Source: a virus. From it: a DNA stretch of 60,262 nt. Positions 20,936 to 29,796 of this stretch are shown here, piece by piece; the stretch's first letter is position 1, and each line of letters begins with the position of its first letter. The stretch lies in IMG/VR virus record IMGVR_UViG_3300044825_002252, positions 1-60,262 of that record; one strand, given 5' to 3'. A program made the position numbers and the translations under genes. A model generated the notes under the pieces. The model had not been told where the DNA came from and ran no database searches. It saw only the letters and a list, made by a program, of their open reading frames with translations.

Positions 20936-21758
20936 GACTTATTTTTTTGAAAGTGGATTACCTCGTTCTGGTTCTACATTACTTTCTGCAATTCTAAATC
21001 AAAATCCAGACCTTCATTGTGGTGCAATATCTCCTGTTCTGGAGATTATGTATTATACAGAACAGTACTTTGAGGGATCAGAGCAAGCACTTGCATATCC
21101 AAAACCAGAACAGCATCATAAGATTATTTCAAGTGTGATTGATAATTATTATAGCGATAGAGAAGAGAAGTATATTATAGATAAATGTCGTGCCTGGCCG
21201 AATAATGTAGATCGAGCACAAGAATACATTACAAAAACTCCAAAGATTCTGTGTCCTGTGAGAGATGTATTAGAGATTCTTACATCTTTCATCGAAATGA
21301 TTCATCGCAATTCAAATCAATTGTCTTTTATAGATACCAGACTCATAGAAAAAGGGTATGCACTTACTGATAATAATAGATGCGATTATCTTATGTCTCA
21401 AGATGGTATTGTGGACCAGTCTTTATATGCATTTGGTGAGGGATTTAGAAAGGGATGTGAAAAGTATATGCATATAATTGAGTATAATGATTTGGTGAAT
21501 CATCCAGAAGAAACAATGAGAAAAATATATAAGTTTTTGGATATTCCACATTACTCACACGACTTCAATAACGTGTTCCATAAATATAGAGAGAAAGATA
21601 ATAAAATTTATGGACTAAGTGATATGCACGAAGTTCGTAAAGAAGTAAGAAAAACTTCTAAAAGACCTGAAGAAGTTTTGAGTGATTATATTTTAAATAA
21701 GTATTCTAATATGGAATTTTGGAGAAAGGCAAAACAACCAATCAGTCTTTTCATCTAA
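20928..21758 (+). CDS. Sulfotransferase
   Basis: 276 aa. The 5'-phosphosulfate-binding P-loop GLPRSGSTLLSAIL (10-23) is at the N-terminus, and the 3'-phosphate-binding motif follows at CPVRDVLEILTSFI (Arg112, Ser120), as in PAPS-dependent sulfotransferases. The late pattern (YNDLVNHPEETMRKIYKFLDIP) is also typical. Length is normal for the family. It overlaps the oxygenase-like gene by 8 bases and is followed 4 bases later by the second YGWFGGG protein. It may sulfate a sugar or tyrosine on the virion, or a host metabolite. Confident in family, not in target. Confidence 0.85.
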   Translation: MHKTYFFESGLPRSGSTLLSAILNQNPDLHCGAISPVLEIMYYTEQYFEGSEQALAYPKPEQHHKIISSVIDNYYSDREEKYIIDKCRAWPNNVDRAQEYITKTPKILCPVRDVLEILTSFIEMIHRNSNQLSFIDTRLIEKGYALTDNNRCDYLMSQDGIVDQSLYAFGEGFRKGCEKYMHIIEYNDLVNHPEETMRKIYKFLDIPHYSHDFNNVFHKYREKDNKIYGLSDMHEVRKEVRKTSKRPEEVLSDYILNKYSNMEFWRKAKQPISLFI

Positions 21759-21762
21759 GCAA

Positions 21763-23601
21763 ATGACGATAAACAATAATAGTATATTTGGAGTATTTAC
21801 ACTTGGAGAAGTTCGTAGCGGAAGACTTTCTGGCGATTGGCTGAATAAAGAAGCAGTTGCGAATTATGGTTGGTTTGGCGGTGGATTTCTTCCAATAATA
21901 TCATCAGTAGATCGTATAGATTTCTCTAATGATTCGGTATCAGCATCACCAAGAGGTCCATTAAGTCAAACAAAAAATAATTTAGCAGCAACAGGAAATT
22001 CTAATTATGGATGGTTTGGTGCTGCAACAGCAGCAACATCCATTATATCAACTGTAGACCGTGTTGATTTTTCCAACGATTCTACAACAGCATTAATTAG
22101 AGGATCATTGAGTCTGTCAAAAAGTGAGGCAGCAGCAACAGGAAACTCTAATTACGGTTGGTTTGGTGGTGGGGGAGACCCTTCACCTGTTCTTATATTA
22201 TCTTCAGTAGACCGTATAGATTTCTCTAATGATTCCACAACGGCATCACCAAGAGGTCCATTGAGTTTAGCAAGATTGAGTTTAACATCAACAGGAAACT
22301 CTAACTATGGTTGGTTTGGAGGTGGTTCTCCAGGATCAATATCACAAATAGATCGTATAGATTTCTCTAATGATTCCACAACGGCATCACTAAGAGGTCC
22401 ATTGAGTCAGGTAAAAAATAACGTAGCAGCAACAGGAAATTCTAATTATGGTTGGTTTGGAGGTGGTACTCCTGGTCCACAATCAAGAGTAGACCGTATA
22501 GATTTCTCTAATGATTTAGTACAAGTATCAGTAAGAGGTTCATTAAGTCAAACAAGACATGATTTATCGGCAACAGGAAACTCTAACTATGGTTGGTTTG
22601 GTAGTGGTAGAAACCCATCAATTCCTGCGAGCTATAGTACAGTTGATCGTATAGATTTCTCAAATGATTCAGTCCAAGCATCTGTAAGAGGTTCATTACT
22701 TTTAGAAAAATATAATACTGCTGCAACCTCAGGAGTTCTCAATATTCGCAGGCAGAGAGGTGGAAATTTTGGATGGTTTGCTGGAGGTGGAAATCCATTT
22801 GCAATAGATTTTGTTAATAGAATTAATTTTTCAAATGATTTAACTTTAACACCAAGAGGAGCTTTAAGCACACCCATTCAAGGTTTAGCATCCGCTTCAA
22901 CGTCCGATTATGGTTGGTTTGGTTTAACTCGAATAGATAGAATAAACTTTTCTAATGATTTAACAACAGCATCACCAAGAGGATCATTACAAACAACTAG
23001 ACCAAATTTATCTGCTGCTGGAAATTCTAACTATGGCTGGTGGGCTGGTGGTCTACCTGGAGCACCAGTGGCAATTATAGAACGAATGAATTTTTCCAAT
23101 GATCTTGCATCAGGTTCACCAAGAGGACCATTAAGTGTGGGAAGAACCACCTTGGCTGCTACTGGAAATTCAAACTATGGTTGGTTTAGTGGTGCCTCAG
23201 GTGGTGCATTTGATCGTGTAAATTTTTCAAATGATTTAGCGACTGCATTACCAAGAGGTTCAGGTATGTCTAGGAGTTCTGTTGCTGCAACAGGAAACTC
23301 CAATTATGGTTGGTTTGGTGGTGGATATAATCCAAGAACAGCAATGGATCGTATAGATTTCTCAAATGATTTACTCGCTTCTTTACCTAGAGGACCAATA
23401 AGAGATAGGGCTGGACATGCTGCAACTGGAAACTCTAATTATGGTTGGTTTGGTGGTGGATTTGTTGGTGATCCATTACCTACAGTTGATCGCATAAATT
23501 TCTCTAACGATTCTGTATCATCGACAGCAAGTGGTTCATTTGTGAACTTATTCAGAGGATCTGTAGGACTAACAGCAGCATCAAACACCCCAATAGGATA
23601 A
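21763..23601 (+). CDS. Twelve-repeat YGWFGGG propeller-like protein 2
   Basis: 612 aa. It has the same plan as its paralogs: a 34-residue leader (containing SIFGVFTLGEVRSGR), then twelve repeats, with an irregular insert (SGVLNIRRQRGGN) after repeat 6, giving 6 + 6. Repeat 8 has lost its GGG loop (YGWFGLTRIDRI). Repeat 11 (23347-23460) is almost the same DNA as repeat 4 of paralog 3. It ends SNTPIG followed by a GATAAAATATG junction with the next gene. The likely function is host binding; the propeller fold is inference. Confidence 0.8.
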   Translation: MTINNNSIFGVFTLGEVRSGRLSGDWLNKEAVANYGWFGGGFLPIISSVDRIDFSNDSVSASPRGPLSQTKNNLAATGNSNYGWFGAATAATSIISTVDRVDFSNDSTTALIRGSLSLSKSEAAATGNSNYGWFGGGGDPSPVLILSSVDRIDFSNDSTTASPRGPLSLARLSLTSTGNSNYGWFGGGSPGSISQIDRIDFSNDSTTASLRGPLSQVKNNVAATGNSNYGWFGGGTPGPQSRVDRIDFSNDLVQVSVRGSLSQTRHDLSATGNSNYGWFGSGRNPSIPASYSTVDRIDFSNDSVQASVRGSLLLEKYNTAATSGVLNIRRQRGGNFGWFAGGGNPFAIDFVNRINFSNDLTLTPRGALSTPIQGLASASTSDYGWFGLTRIDRINFSNDLTTASPRGSLQTTRPNLSAAGNSNYGWWAGGLPGAPVAIIERMNFSNDLASGSPRGPLSVGRTTLAATGNSNYGWFSGASGGAFDRVNFSNDLATALPRGSGMSRSSVAATGNSNYGWFGGGYNPRTAMDRIDFSNDLLASLPRGPIRDRAGHAATGNSNYGWFGGGFVGDPLPTVDRINFSNDSVSSTASGSFVNLFRGSVGLTAASNTPIG

Positions 23602-23604
23602 AAT

Positions 23605-25125
23605 ATGAAATCAGGAGCAAGTGAAAGTTCTTATGTTTTTCTTGAAGAATATTATAAGTTTCCAGAAAATATTATAGTTTCTCATTTACCACAAGAACTT
23701 CAACAGTCAAATAAACCAATAAAAGTATTATGGTCGCAACATTCTTACGACCAACCAGTTTATCTTAACTTTGATTTTTCAATTTGTGATTTAATTGTAT
23801 CTCCATCCAACTGGTGTAGAGAACAATTCATCAAGTATCATCACATTCCAGAAGATAAAATCGTCACAATTCCAACAGGAGTATCCAAGCAATTTACATA
23901 TTCCAACAAGAAATCAAAAACATTTATCTATACTTCCATACCATATAAAGGTCTTGAAGTATTAGCACAAATCATTCCTCATATTCCAGAGGCAACATTT
24001 AAGATTTTCTCTGCGATGAATCTTTATGATATTCAAGAAGATCCATACACAGAACTTTATGAGTATCTCAAGTCACTTCCAAATGTGATCTACTCACCAG
24101 CAGTAGACCAAGCAGAACTGATAGAGCACTTACAAGATGCTGCGTTCTTTATTCATCCAAACATCTGGGAAGAAACATTCTGTGTTTCACTAGCAGAAGC
24201 AATGTCTTGTGGTTGTTATCCAATTTTGACTGACATTGGAGCACTTCCAGAAGTATCAAATGAGATTGCAAATATTGTTCCAATGGAAGGTATAAGAACC
24301 ACAAAAGGTTATGAAGTTACAGACAACTTCCTAAATAACTTTATAGATGCCTGTAAGTCTGCATTATATTTCTTTGATACTGATAGGCAATACTACGACC
24401 AAATTTCACAATCTGCTTCACATTATGCTACTGAAACTTATGATTGGAAGTTGGTTTCTAAACTATGGGAAAATGCTATGAACTCTTTATTATACCCAAA
24501 AACTAATGAACTTTATTTTCGTCCACAAACATTAGATGAATGGATATACAATGAAGTTTATGTAGAAAACACTTATGAGATAAACCAATTCAACCAAGAT
24601 GATATTGTAGTTGATATTGGAGCACACTCTGGATATTTCACAAAACTCTGTTTGGATAAAGGTTGCAGACAAGTACATTGTTTTGAGCCAGAAGAAGATA
24701 ATTTTCAAAATCTTCTGAGAAATCTTTCATCTTATAAGCAATATCAACCTTATCAATTAGCAGTTCATAAAGAAATGGGAACTTATGATTTTTGTGTTGT
24801 TCCTGGAAAAAATACTGGACTGCATTCTTTATATCAAAGAGGTGGGATTTCAACAAAAGTAAATTGCGTATCTCTTGATAATATTCTATCCAAATTGGAA
24901 AAAGTTTCACTGCTAAAAATTGATACTGAAGGTTCAGAGTTTGAGATTTTAATGAACTCAAAACTTCTTCATAAAGTTGAAAAGATTGTTGGTGAATATC
25001 ACAATGATTTGACTGAGTATCATATTCATAATCTAATTGAATTTTTAGAGCGGAATGATTTTACGATTGATAAAATTAAAGAAACTAATGATACATCAGG
25101 AACTTTCTTTGCAACACATAAATAA
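23605..25125 (+). CDS. Fused GT4 glycosyltransferase and FkbM methyltransferase
   Basis: 506 aa, two enzymes in one chain. Residues about 1-300 are a GT-B glycosyltransferase of family GT4 lacking most of the N-terminal half: VSPSNWCREQF (65-75), IPTGVSKQF, and the donor-site E-x7-E motif at Glu190 and Glu198 (EETFCVSLAEAMSCG). Residues about 315-506 are an FkbM-type SAM methyltransferase: VVDIGAHSGYF (335-345), FEPEEDNFQNL, VSLDNIL and KIDTEGSEFEIL (438-449). Such a pair would add a sugar and O-methylate it. It lies between repeat protein 2 and a helical unknown, inside the fibre region. Acceptor unknown. Confidence 0.85.
   Translation: MKSGASESSYVFLEEYYKFPENIIVSHLPQELQQSNKPIKVLWSQHSYDQPVYLNFDFSICDLIVSPSNWCREQFIKYHHIPEDKIVTIPTGVSKQFTYSNKKSKTFIYTSIPYKGLEVLAQIIPHIPEATFKIFSAMNLYDIQEDPYTELYEYLKSLPNVIYSPAVDQAELIEHLQDAAFFIHPNIWEETFCVSLAEAMSCGCYPILTDIGALPEVSNEIANIVPMEGIRTTKGYEVTDNFLNNFIDACKSALYFFDTDRQYYDQISQSASHYATETYDWKLVSKLWENAMNSLLYPKTNELYFRPQTLDEWIYNEVYVENTYEINQFNQDDIVVDIGAHSGYFTKLCLDKGCRQVHCFEPEEDNFQNLLRNLSSYKQYQPYQLAVHKEMGTYDFCVVPGKNTGLHSLYQRGGISTKVNCVSLDNILSKLEKVSLLKIDTEGSEFEILMNSKLLHKVEKIVGEYHNDLTEYHIHNLIEFLERNDFTIDKIKETNDTSGTFFATHK
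25117..25124 (+). promoter_or_regulatory. Late promoter octamer (CATAAATA) over a stop codon
   Basis: NATAAATA match overlapping the TAA stop of the GT4-FkbM gene, 28 bases before the next ATG (25153). Confidence 0.5.
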
Positions 25126-25152
25126 GAATAGTTATCATTTTATAAAATATAA

Positions 25153-25989
25153 ATGACTGAAAATTGTAACCAACTGCAAATTATTTCCCCAGAGGAAGCA
25201 GTAAGTAACGAAGAATATTTACAACAAGCATTTCAGGAAGTCCTTCGTTGGGAAGAATCAGATAAAGAACTCGCACAAGGCAGAACCAATTTCCAGATTG
25301 AGAAGTTCTTTCTGTTAGAACAATATACAGTTCCAGCAGCATTCCAAGCAGCAATTAAGAATCGTCGTATTCTTGCTGAAGGTTATATGCAGAAACTGAT
25401 TGAAATGAAAGAGAAGGTTCGTGAATTTGAGTATCGTTGGAAAGGTAAGAATAAAGAAGAACCAGTAGAGTGGCATACTTCAGGACCCAATGGTGGATCC
25501 ACAAAACTTTATTGGTATGATTTGGATTCTCTTTCAACTCAAAATTACTTGAAATCTTGTGAGTTAGAGATTCGTGATCGCATCCAACAAATGAATTTCT
25601 TTGATAAGATTATCAATCGTCTGATTGAACTGAATGGTGGTAAGACAGTTACTAGAGAACAGTTTGAAGCAGAAGATCACGTTTATTGGGAACGTCGTTT
25701 TGCAGAGCAATCTCTGGATGAAATGGTAAGTTCCAAGACTGGTATTAGTATTGGTAATCTTCACTCAATGAGAAGAGGAACTGCTCCAACACTAGTAAGT
25801 GAAGACACAAATCGTATTAAGAATGGTTATGGATCACTTGCTGATGCAATCAATGATCCAGAAAGATTCCTAAATACTCTACAAGAGAAAGTTCTCCGTG
25901 GTATTGAAGAAGTTACAAATACTGATCTTGGTCTAATTGCTCCTGGTACAGAACAACATCAACAACTTTTAGAAACTAGAAATCCATAA
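25153..25989 (+). CDS. Conserved-looking helical protein, function unknown
   Basis: 278 aa, highly charged and mostly alpha-helical by composition; the stretch 65-95 (MQKLIEMKEKVREFEYRWKG) could form a coiled coil. No signal peptide, membrane segment or catalytic motif is seen. Codon use is like the neighbouring genes. It stands apart from the beta-rich proteins around it and ends 11 bases before repeat protein 3. A chaperone or assembly role for that protein is possible but rests only on position. Confidence 0.65.
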   Translation: MTENCNQLQIISPEEAVSNEEYLQQAFQEVLRWEESDKELAQGRTNFQIEKFFLLEQYTVPAAFQAAIKNRRILAEGYMQKLIEMKEKVREFEYRWKGKNKEEPVEWHTSGPNGGSTKLYWYDLDSLSTQNYLKSCELEIRDRIQQMNFFDKIINRLIELNGGKTVTREQFEAEDHVYWERRFAEQSLDEMVSSKTGISIGNLHSMRRGTAPTLVSEDTNRIKNGYGSLADAINDPERFLNTLQEKVLRGIEEVTNTDLGLIAPGTEQHQQLLETRNP

Positions 25990-26000
25990 GGAGAAAATAA

Positions 26001-28241
26001 ATGCCTGCAGGAGACGTATTTGGACTTGATGGATTTTTTCTCAACAAGTCAAATCCTATTGTTGTTTCTACAATAGGTATTAACTCAACAGATTCTTCTG
26101 CTGGTATTGCAGTTACTGCAGGTTCTTTTAGTTCTGGAACAGTAACATTAAATCTGTCCGATGCTGTGGGTCTTTCTACGACACCTTTTTATACTGGTGC
26201 AAAAATTGCAGTATCTGGTTTAGTAGATGCAACAGGAGTAGCACATACTGGATATAATGGAACTTTTGTAGTTACTGGTTTTGCAGGAACCACAACAGTT
26301 TCTTATGCAACCACTGGTTATATTGGTCCAGTAACTGCTGGTATTACCACAACTGGTTTGGTAATGTTAGTGACTGATACACAAGTCACTAACACAACTT
26401 GGAGTAGCAATCAAACTCACGGTTGGTTTGGTGGTGGTTCTCCTGGAAGCGGAACATTATCAGCAGTAAACCGCATAGATTTCTCTAATGATACCATAAC
26501 AGCATCACCAAGAGGTACATTAAGTTTAGCAAGACAACGTTTAGCAGCAACAGGAAACTCTAACTATGGTTGGTTTGGTGGTGGATCCAATACAACTCCA
26601 GCAATAATATCAACAGTAGACCGTATAGATTTCTCTAATGATTCTGGAACAGCATCACCAAGAAGTCCATTAAGTTTAGCGAGAGAGAGATTAGCAGCAA
26701 CAGGAAACTCTAACTACGGTTGGTTTGGTGGTGGTATTATTCCTAGTCCAGCAGTAGTATCAACAGTAGACCGTATAGATTTCTCTAATGATTCTGGAAC
26801 AGCATCACTAAGAAGTCCATTAAGTTTCGCAAGAGAGAGATTAGCATCAGTAGGAAACTCTAATTATGGTTGGTTTGGTGGAGGATTAGTTCCAGGTTCA
26901 GTAAGAGTATCAACAGTAGACCGTATAGATTTCTCAAATGATTTACTCGCATCTTTACCTAGAGGACCAATAAGAGATAGACCTGGACATGCTGCAACTG
27001 GAAACTCTAATTATGGTTGGTTTGGTGGTGGCGGATCTACGCCACCATCGTCAACATTTTCAACATTATCAACAATAGACCGTATAGATTTTTCTAATGA
27101 TTCTACAACAGCATCACCAAGAAGTACATTAAGTTTAGCAAGAGGTAATTTAGCAGCAACAGGAAACTCTAACTACGGTTGGTTTGGTGGTGGATTCACA
27201 CCACCAGGAAATCTGTCAACAGTAGACCGTATAAATTTTTCTAATGATTCTGTAACAGCATCACCAAGAGGACCATTGAGTTCAGGAAGATATAGTTTAG
27301 CAGCAACATCAGGACAGGCAAGAAGTTTATCATTTAAATCTTTACCAGTAAAATTAGGTTTTGGATGGTTTGTTGGAGGATTTACTCCACCATCAACATC
27401 ATCAAATAGAATAGATCGTATAAATTTTTCCAACGATTCTGCAACAGCATTGACTAGAGGTGGTTTGCAAGCAGGAGTCTCTGTGGCTCCTGCTGCAACA
27501 TCAAATGCTAATTATGGATTCTTTACTGCTAATAATAATGTTATAGATTTTTCCAACGACTTAATTCAATCAAGAATTGATACATTAATTTTTACAGATT
27601 TTGGAGCATATTCTTCAGCAACAGGAAATTATAACTATGGTTGGTTTGGCGGTGGTAGTCCTGGAGCTAGAACTTCTGTTACTCGTTTAAATTATTCAAA
27701 TTTTACAGCAGCAACTACACCAAGAGGTCTATTAAGTCAAGGAAGATATGGTTTAGAAGCAACAGGAAACTCTAATTATGGTTGGTTTGCTGGTGGCGCA
27801 AACGCCACTCCGACAATAGTAAATACAGTAGATAGAATAGATTTTTCTAATGATTTCATATCAGCATCTCCTAGAGGATCATTAATTATTCCAAATTTAT
27901 TTGTTGCCGCAACAGGAAACTCTAATTATGGTTGGTTCGGTGGTGGTTATCTTGCACCAGGACCAGTAAGATATTCAAGAATACAACGTATAGATTTTTC
28001 TAATGATTCTATTTTAGCCCTATTAAGAAGTCAATTAACAGCAGAAAAATCTGGTGCATCTGCTTCGGGAAATTCCAATTATGGTTGGTTTGGTGGTGGA
28101 TTCGTTGCACCAGGATTTTCAACAATAGCAGCAGTAGATAGAATTGATTTCTCAAATGATCTTGCCTCGGCATCACCCAGAGGACCACTAAGTCAAAGTA
28201 GAGGTGGACTTGCCTCAGTATCAAATGTACGAATAGGATAA
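26001..28241 (+). CDS. Twelve-repeat YGWFGGG propeller-like protein 3 with N-terminal beta domain
   Basis: 746 aa. It has a strong ribosome-binding site (AAGGAG, 25988-25993). Residues 1-130 form an extra beta domain absent from the paralogs (AVTAGSFSSGTVTLNLSDA; YNGTFVVTGFAGTTTVSYAT), probably a virion adaptor. Residues about 136-746 are twelve YGWFGGG repeats with an insert (SGQARSLSFKSLPVKLG) after repeat 6, so again 6 + 6; repeat 8 is degenerate (YGFFTANNNVIDFSND). Its repeat 4 is nearly identical DNA to repeat 11 of paralog 2. It ends SNVRIG on a late promoter. Confidence 0.8.
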   Translation: MPAGDVFGLDGFFLNKSNPIVVSTIGINSTDSSAGIAVTAGSFSSGTVTLNLSDAVGLSTTPFYTGAKIAVSGLVDATGVAHTGYNGTFVVTGFAGTTTVSYATTGYIGPVTAGITTTGLVMLVTDTQVTNTTWSSNQTHGWFGGGSPGSGTLSAVNRIDFSNDTITASPRGTLSLARQRLAATGNSNYGWFGGGSNTTPAIISTVDRIDFSNDSGTASPRSPLSLARERLAATGNSNYGWFGGGIIPSPAVVSTVDRIDFSNDSGTASLRSPLSFARERLASVGNSNYGWFGGGLVPGSVRVSTVDRIDFSNDLLASLPRGPIRDRPGHAATGNSNYGWFGGGGSTPPSSTFSTLSTIDRIDFSNDSTTASPRSTLSLARGNLAATGNSNYGWFGGGFTPPGNLSTVDRINFSNDSVTASPRGPLSSGRYSLAATSGQARSLSFKSLPVKLGFGWFVGGFTPPSTSSNRIDRINFSNDSATALTRGGLQAGVSVAPAATSNANYGFFTANNNVIDFSNDLIQSRIDTLIFTDFGAYSSATGNYNYGWFGGGSPGARTSVTRLNYSNFTAATTPRGLLSQGRYGLEATGNSNYGWFAGGANATPTIVNTVDRIDFSNDFISASPRGSLIIPNLFVAATGNSNYGWFGGGYLAPGPVRYSRIQRIDFSNDSILALLRSQLTAEKSGASASGNSNYGWFGGGFVAPGFSTIAAVDRIDFSNDLASASPRGPLSQSRGGLASVSNVRIG

Positions 28242-28244
28242 ATA
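28237..28244 (+). promoter_or_regulatory. Late promoter octamer (GATAAATA) over a stop codon
   Basis: Exact NATAAATA match containing the TAA stop of repeat protein 3, 22 bases before the ATG of the prolyl-hydroxylase-like gene. This is the same arrangement as at 20295-20302. Confidence 0.55.
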
Positions 28245-28265
28245 CCTCAAAATACACTATACTAA

Positions 28266-28916
28266 ATGAATTTATTATCCAAAGTTTTGATTGCACCAAA
28301 GGTCATCAACCAAGAAGGTATTGATGCACTGGTACATCATATGAAAACTTCAACAACAGAAGACCTTTCAGTATTCGACCCAGACAAATCCAATCAGACA
28401 CGAGGAACTGAATGGATTACTGACAAAAAATTAAGAGATACTCAAATTGCTCCAATTGAACCTGTATTTACACAGGTCAATGAACTGATGCATCATATTG
28501 TAAAGCAAGTCATCAATCCCTTTTATCAATTTGAGGTCGATAGTTCAGAAGTTCCACAACTCCTTTGTTATGGGGTAGGAGGACACTATCAACCTCATAT
28601 TGATGGCGAAGGTGTATGGACTGCACCAGACCAAACACAGATCTGGAGAAAGACAGTAGATCGTGATTTATCAATGGTCTTATATCTAAATGATGAATTT
28701 GAAGGTGGTGATTTTGTATTTCCAGACCTTCATATTCGCATTCGTCCTGAACCTGGACTTCTAGTATGTTTTCCTTCTAACAGATATTATCGTCACGGTG
28801 TTGAACCAGTAACCAAAGGAAACAGATATTCAATGGTGACTTGGATGACAGTCAAAGGATTTGAGAGTATGGAAACTCAATGCAACAATCTTAAATCTAA
28901 ATATGGTGTATGCTAA
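28266..28916 (+). CDS. Prolyl 4-hydroxylase-like 2OG-Fe(II) oxygenase
   Basis: 216 aa. All the core residues of the P4H-type dioxygenases are visible: the Fe ligands H111 and D113 (YQPHIDGEG) and H177 (RYYRHGVEPV), and the 2-oxoglutarate-binding R187 (KGNRYSMVTW). LSMVLYLNDEFEGGDFVF (135-152) is the usual strand between the ligands. Phages of this group often carry such genes, and their targets are mostly unproved. Here it lies between a propeller-like protein and fibre genes, in a window with two collagen-like fibres rich in Gly-Pro-Gln. Hydroxylation of those fibres is an attractive but untested idea. Confidence 0.88.
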   Translation: MNLLSKVLIAPKVINQEGIDALVHHMKTSTTEDLSVFDPDKSNQTRGTEWITDKKLRDTQIAPIEPVFTQVNELMHHIVKQVINPFYQFEVDSSEVPQLLCYGVGGHYQPHIDGEGVWTAPDQTQIWRKTVDRDLSMVLYLNDEFEGGDFVFPDLHIRIRPEPGLLVCFPSNRYYRHGVEPVTKGNRYSMVTWMTVKGFESMETQCNNLKSKYGVC

Positions 28917-28922
28917 AGAAAA

Positions 28923-29417
28923 ATGATTAATTATACTTGGAATATTATTAGATTAGATTGTGCTCCATCAGAAAATGGATTAACGAATGTAGTTAAAGTT
29001 ATCCATTGGAGTCTTACAGGAACAGATGAGAACGGATTGTCTGCATCAATCAATAATTTATATCCACTTCCTTCACCAACTCCAGAAGGATTTACTGACT
29101 ATTCAACTCTTACTGAAGAAACTGTGATTGGTTGGTTGGAAAGTAATCTTGATGTTGGATACTTACAAACAAAACTTGCTAATGAGATTGCAACTCAATA
29201 TAATCCTCCAATCACCCCATTACCTCTTCCTTGGATAAAAGTGGAAGAACCTGTTGTTGAAGAACCAGTACTAGAACTTGTTGAAGAACCAGTTGTACTT
29301 GGAGTACCATCACTAGAAGAAATGATTGCTGATGGGTTTAAACCCGATGCACGAGATGGTGATAATGATGGAATGGTTCAGGACACAACTAAATGGGAAA
29401 GACCAATTGATTTATAG
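28923..29417 (+). CDS. Virion-associated protein with C-terminal calcium-binding-like loop
   Basis: 164 aa. Residues 1-100 resemble a short domain common in cyanophage fibre regions (TWNIIRLDCAPSENG; VIHWSLTG; WLESNLDV). A Pro/Val/Glu-rich linker (about 98-131; EEPVVEEPVLELVEEPVVLG) follows. The last 27 residues hold DARDGDNDGMVQD, whose D-x-D-x-D-G spacing is that of an EF-hand or dockerin calcium loop, then TTKWERPIDL. It starts 6 bases after the oxygenase gene. Function unknown; calcium binding is a motif-based guess. Confidence 0.65.
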   Translation: MINYTWNIIRLDCAPSENGLTNVVKVIHWSLTGTDENGLSASINNLYPLPSPTPEGFTDYSTLTEETVIGWLESNLDVGYLQTKLANEIATQYNPPITPLPLPWIKVEEPVVEEPVLELVEEPVVLGVPSLEEMIADGFKPDARDGDNDGMVQDTTKWERPIDL

Positions 29418-29425
29418 TATGATAT

Positions 29426-29433
29426 TATAAATA
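29426..29433 (+). promoter_or_regulatory. Late promoter octamer (TATAAATA)
   Basis: Full T4-type late promoter octamer in the gap between 29417 and the ATG at 29453. Confidence 0.65.
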
Positions 29434-29452
29434 TTTAAAACCATAAAGAAAA

Positions 29453-29794
29453 ATGGCAGTCGCTGAAATTAACAACTTAACTATTGAAAAAGGAACCACC
29501 TTTGCTGCTACTTTTAACTTATCGAATGCTGATGGTACAAGTGTTGCATTCCCTGGTATATCAAGTGTTTATGCAAAAATAGCAAAATATCCAACATCAA
29601 GCGAATCTGAAACTTTTACAGCAAATTTAACTACATCAACTGGAATTTTAGTATTAACTTTACCGTCAAATAAAACTGCCAATTTAAAAACTGGTAGAAA
29701 TTATTTTGATGTTTCAATATGGAATAGTGTAAATAACGCTACAATTAAGTACATTAAAGGAACAATTATAGTAGAAGATAGTGTCTCGGTGTAA
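29453..29794 (+). CDS. Small virion protein, beta-rich
   Basis: 113 aa. The pattern EKGTTFAATFNLSNADGTSV ... LKTGRNYFDVSIWNS ... YIKGTIIVEDSVSV is that of an immunoglobulin-like or baseplate-upper (BppU-like) beta-sandwich found near phage baseplate and fibre genes. It has its own TATAAATA promoter and is followed after 2 bases by another small structural gene. The role is inferred from this resemblance and position. Confidence 0.65.
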   Translation: MAVAEINNLTIEKGTTFAATFNLSNADGTSVAFPGISSVYAKIAKYPTSSESETFTANLTTSTGILVLTLPSNKTANLKTGRNYFDVSIWNSVNNATIKYIKGTIIVEDSVSV

Positions 29795-29796
29795 AC

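Noticed and set aside
18473-28241. Diversity-generating retroelement acting on the propeller loops
   Set aside because: No reverse transcriptase or template/variable repeat pair with adenine-specific changes was seen; ordinary recombination explains the repeat similarity.
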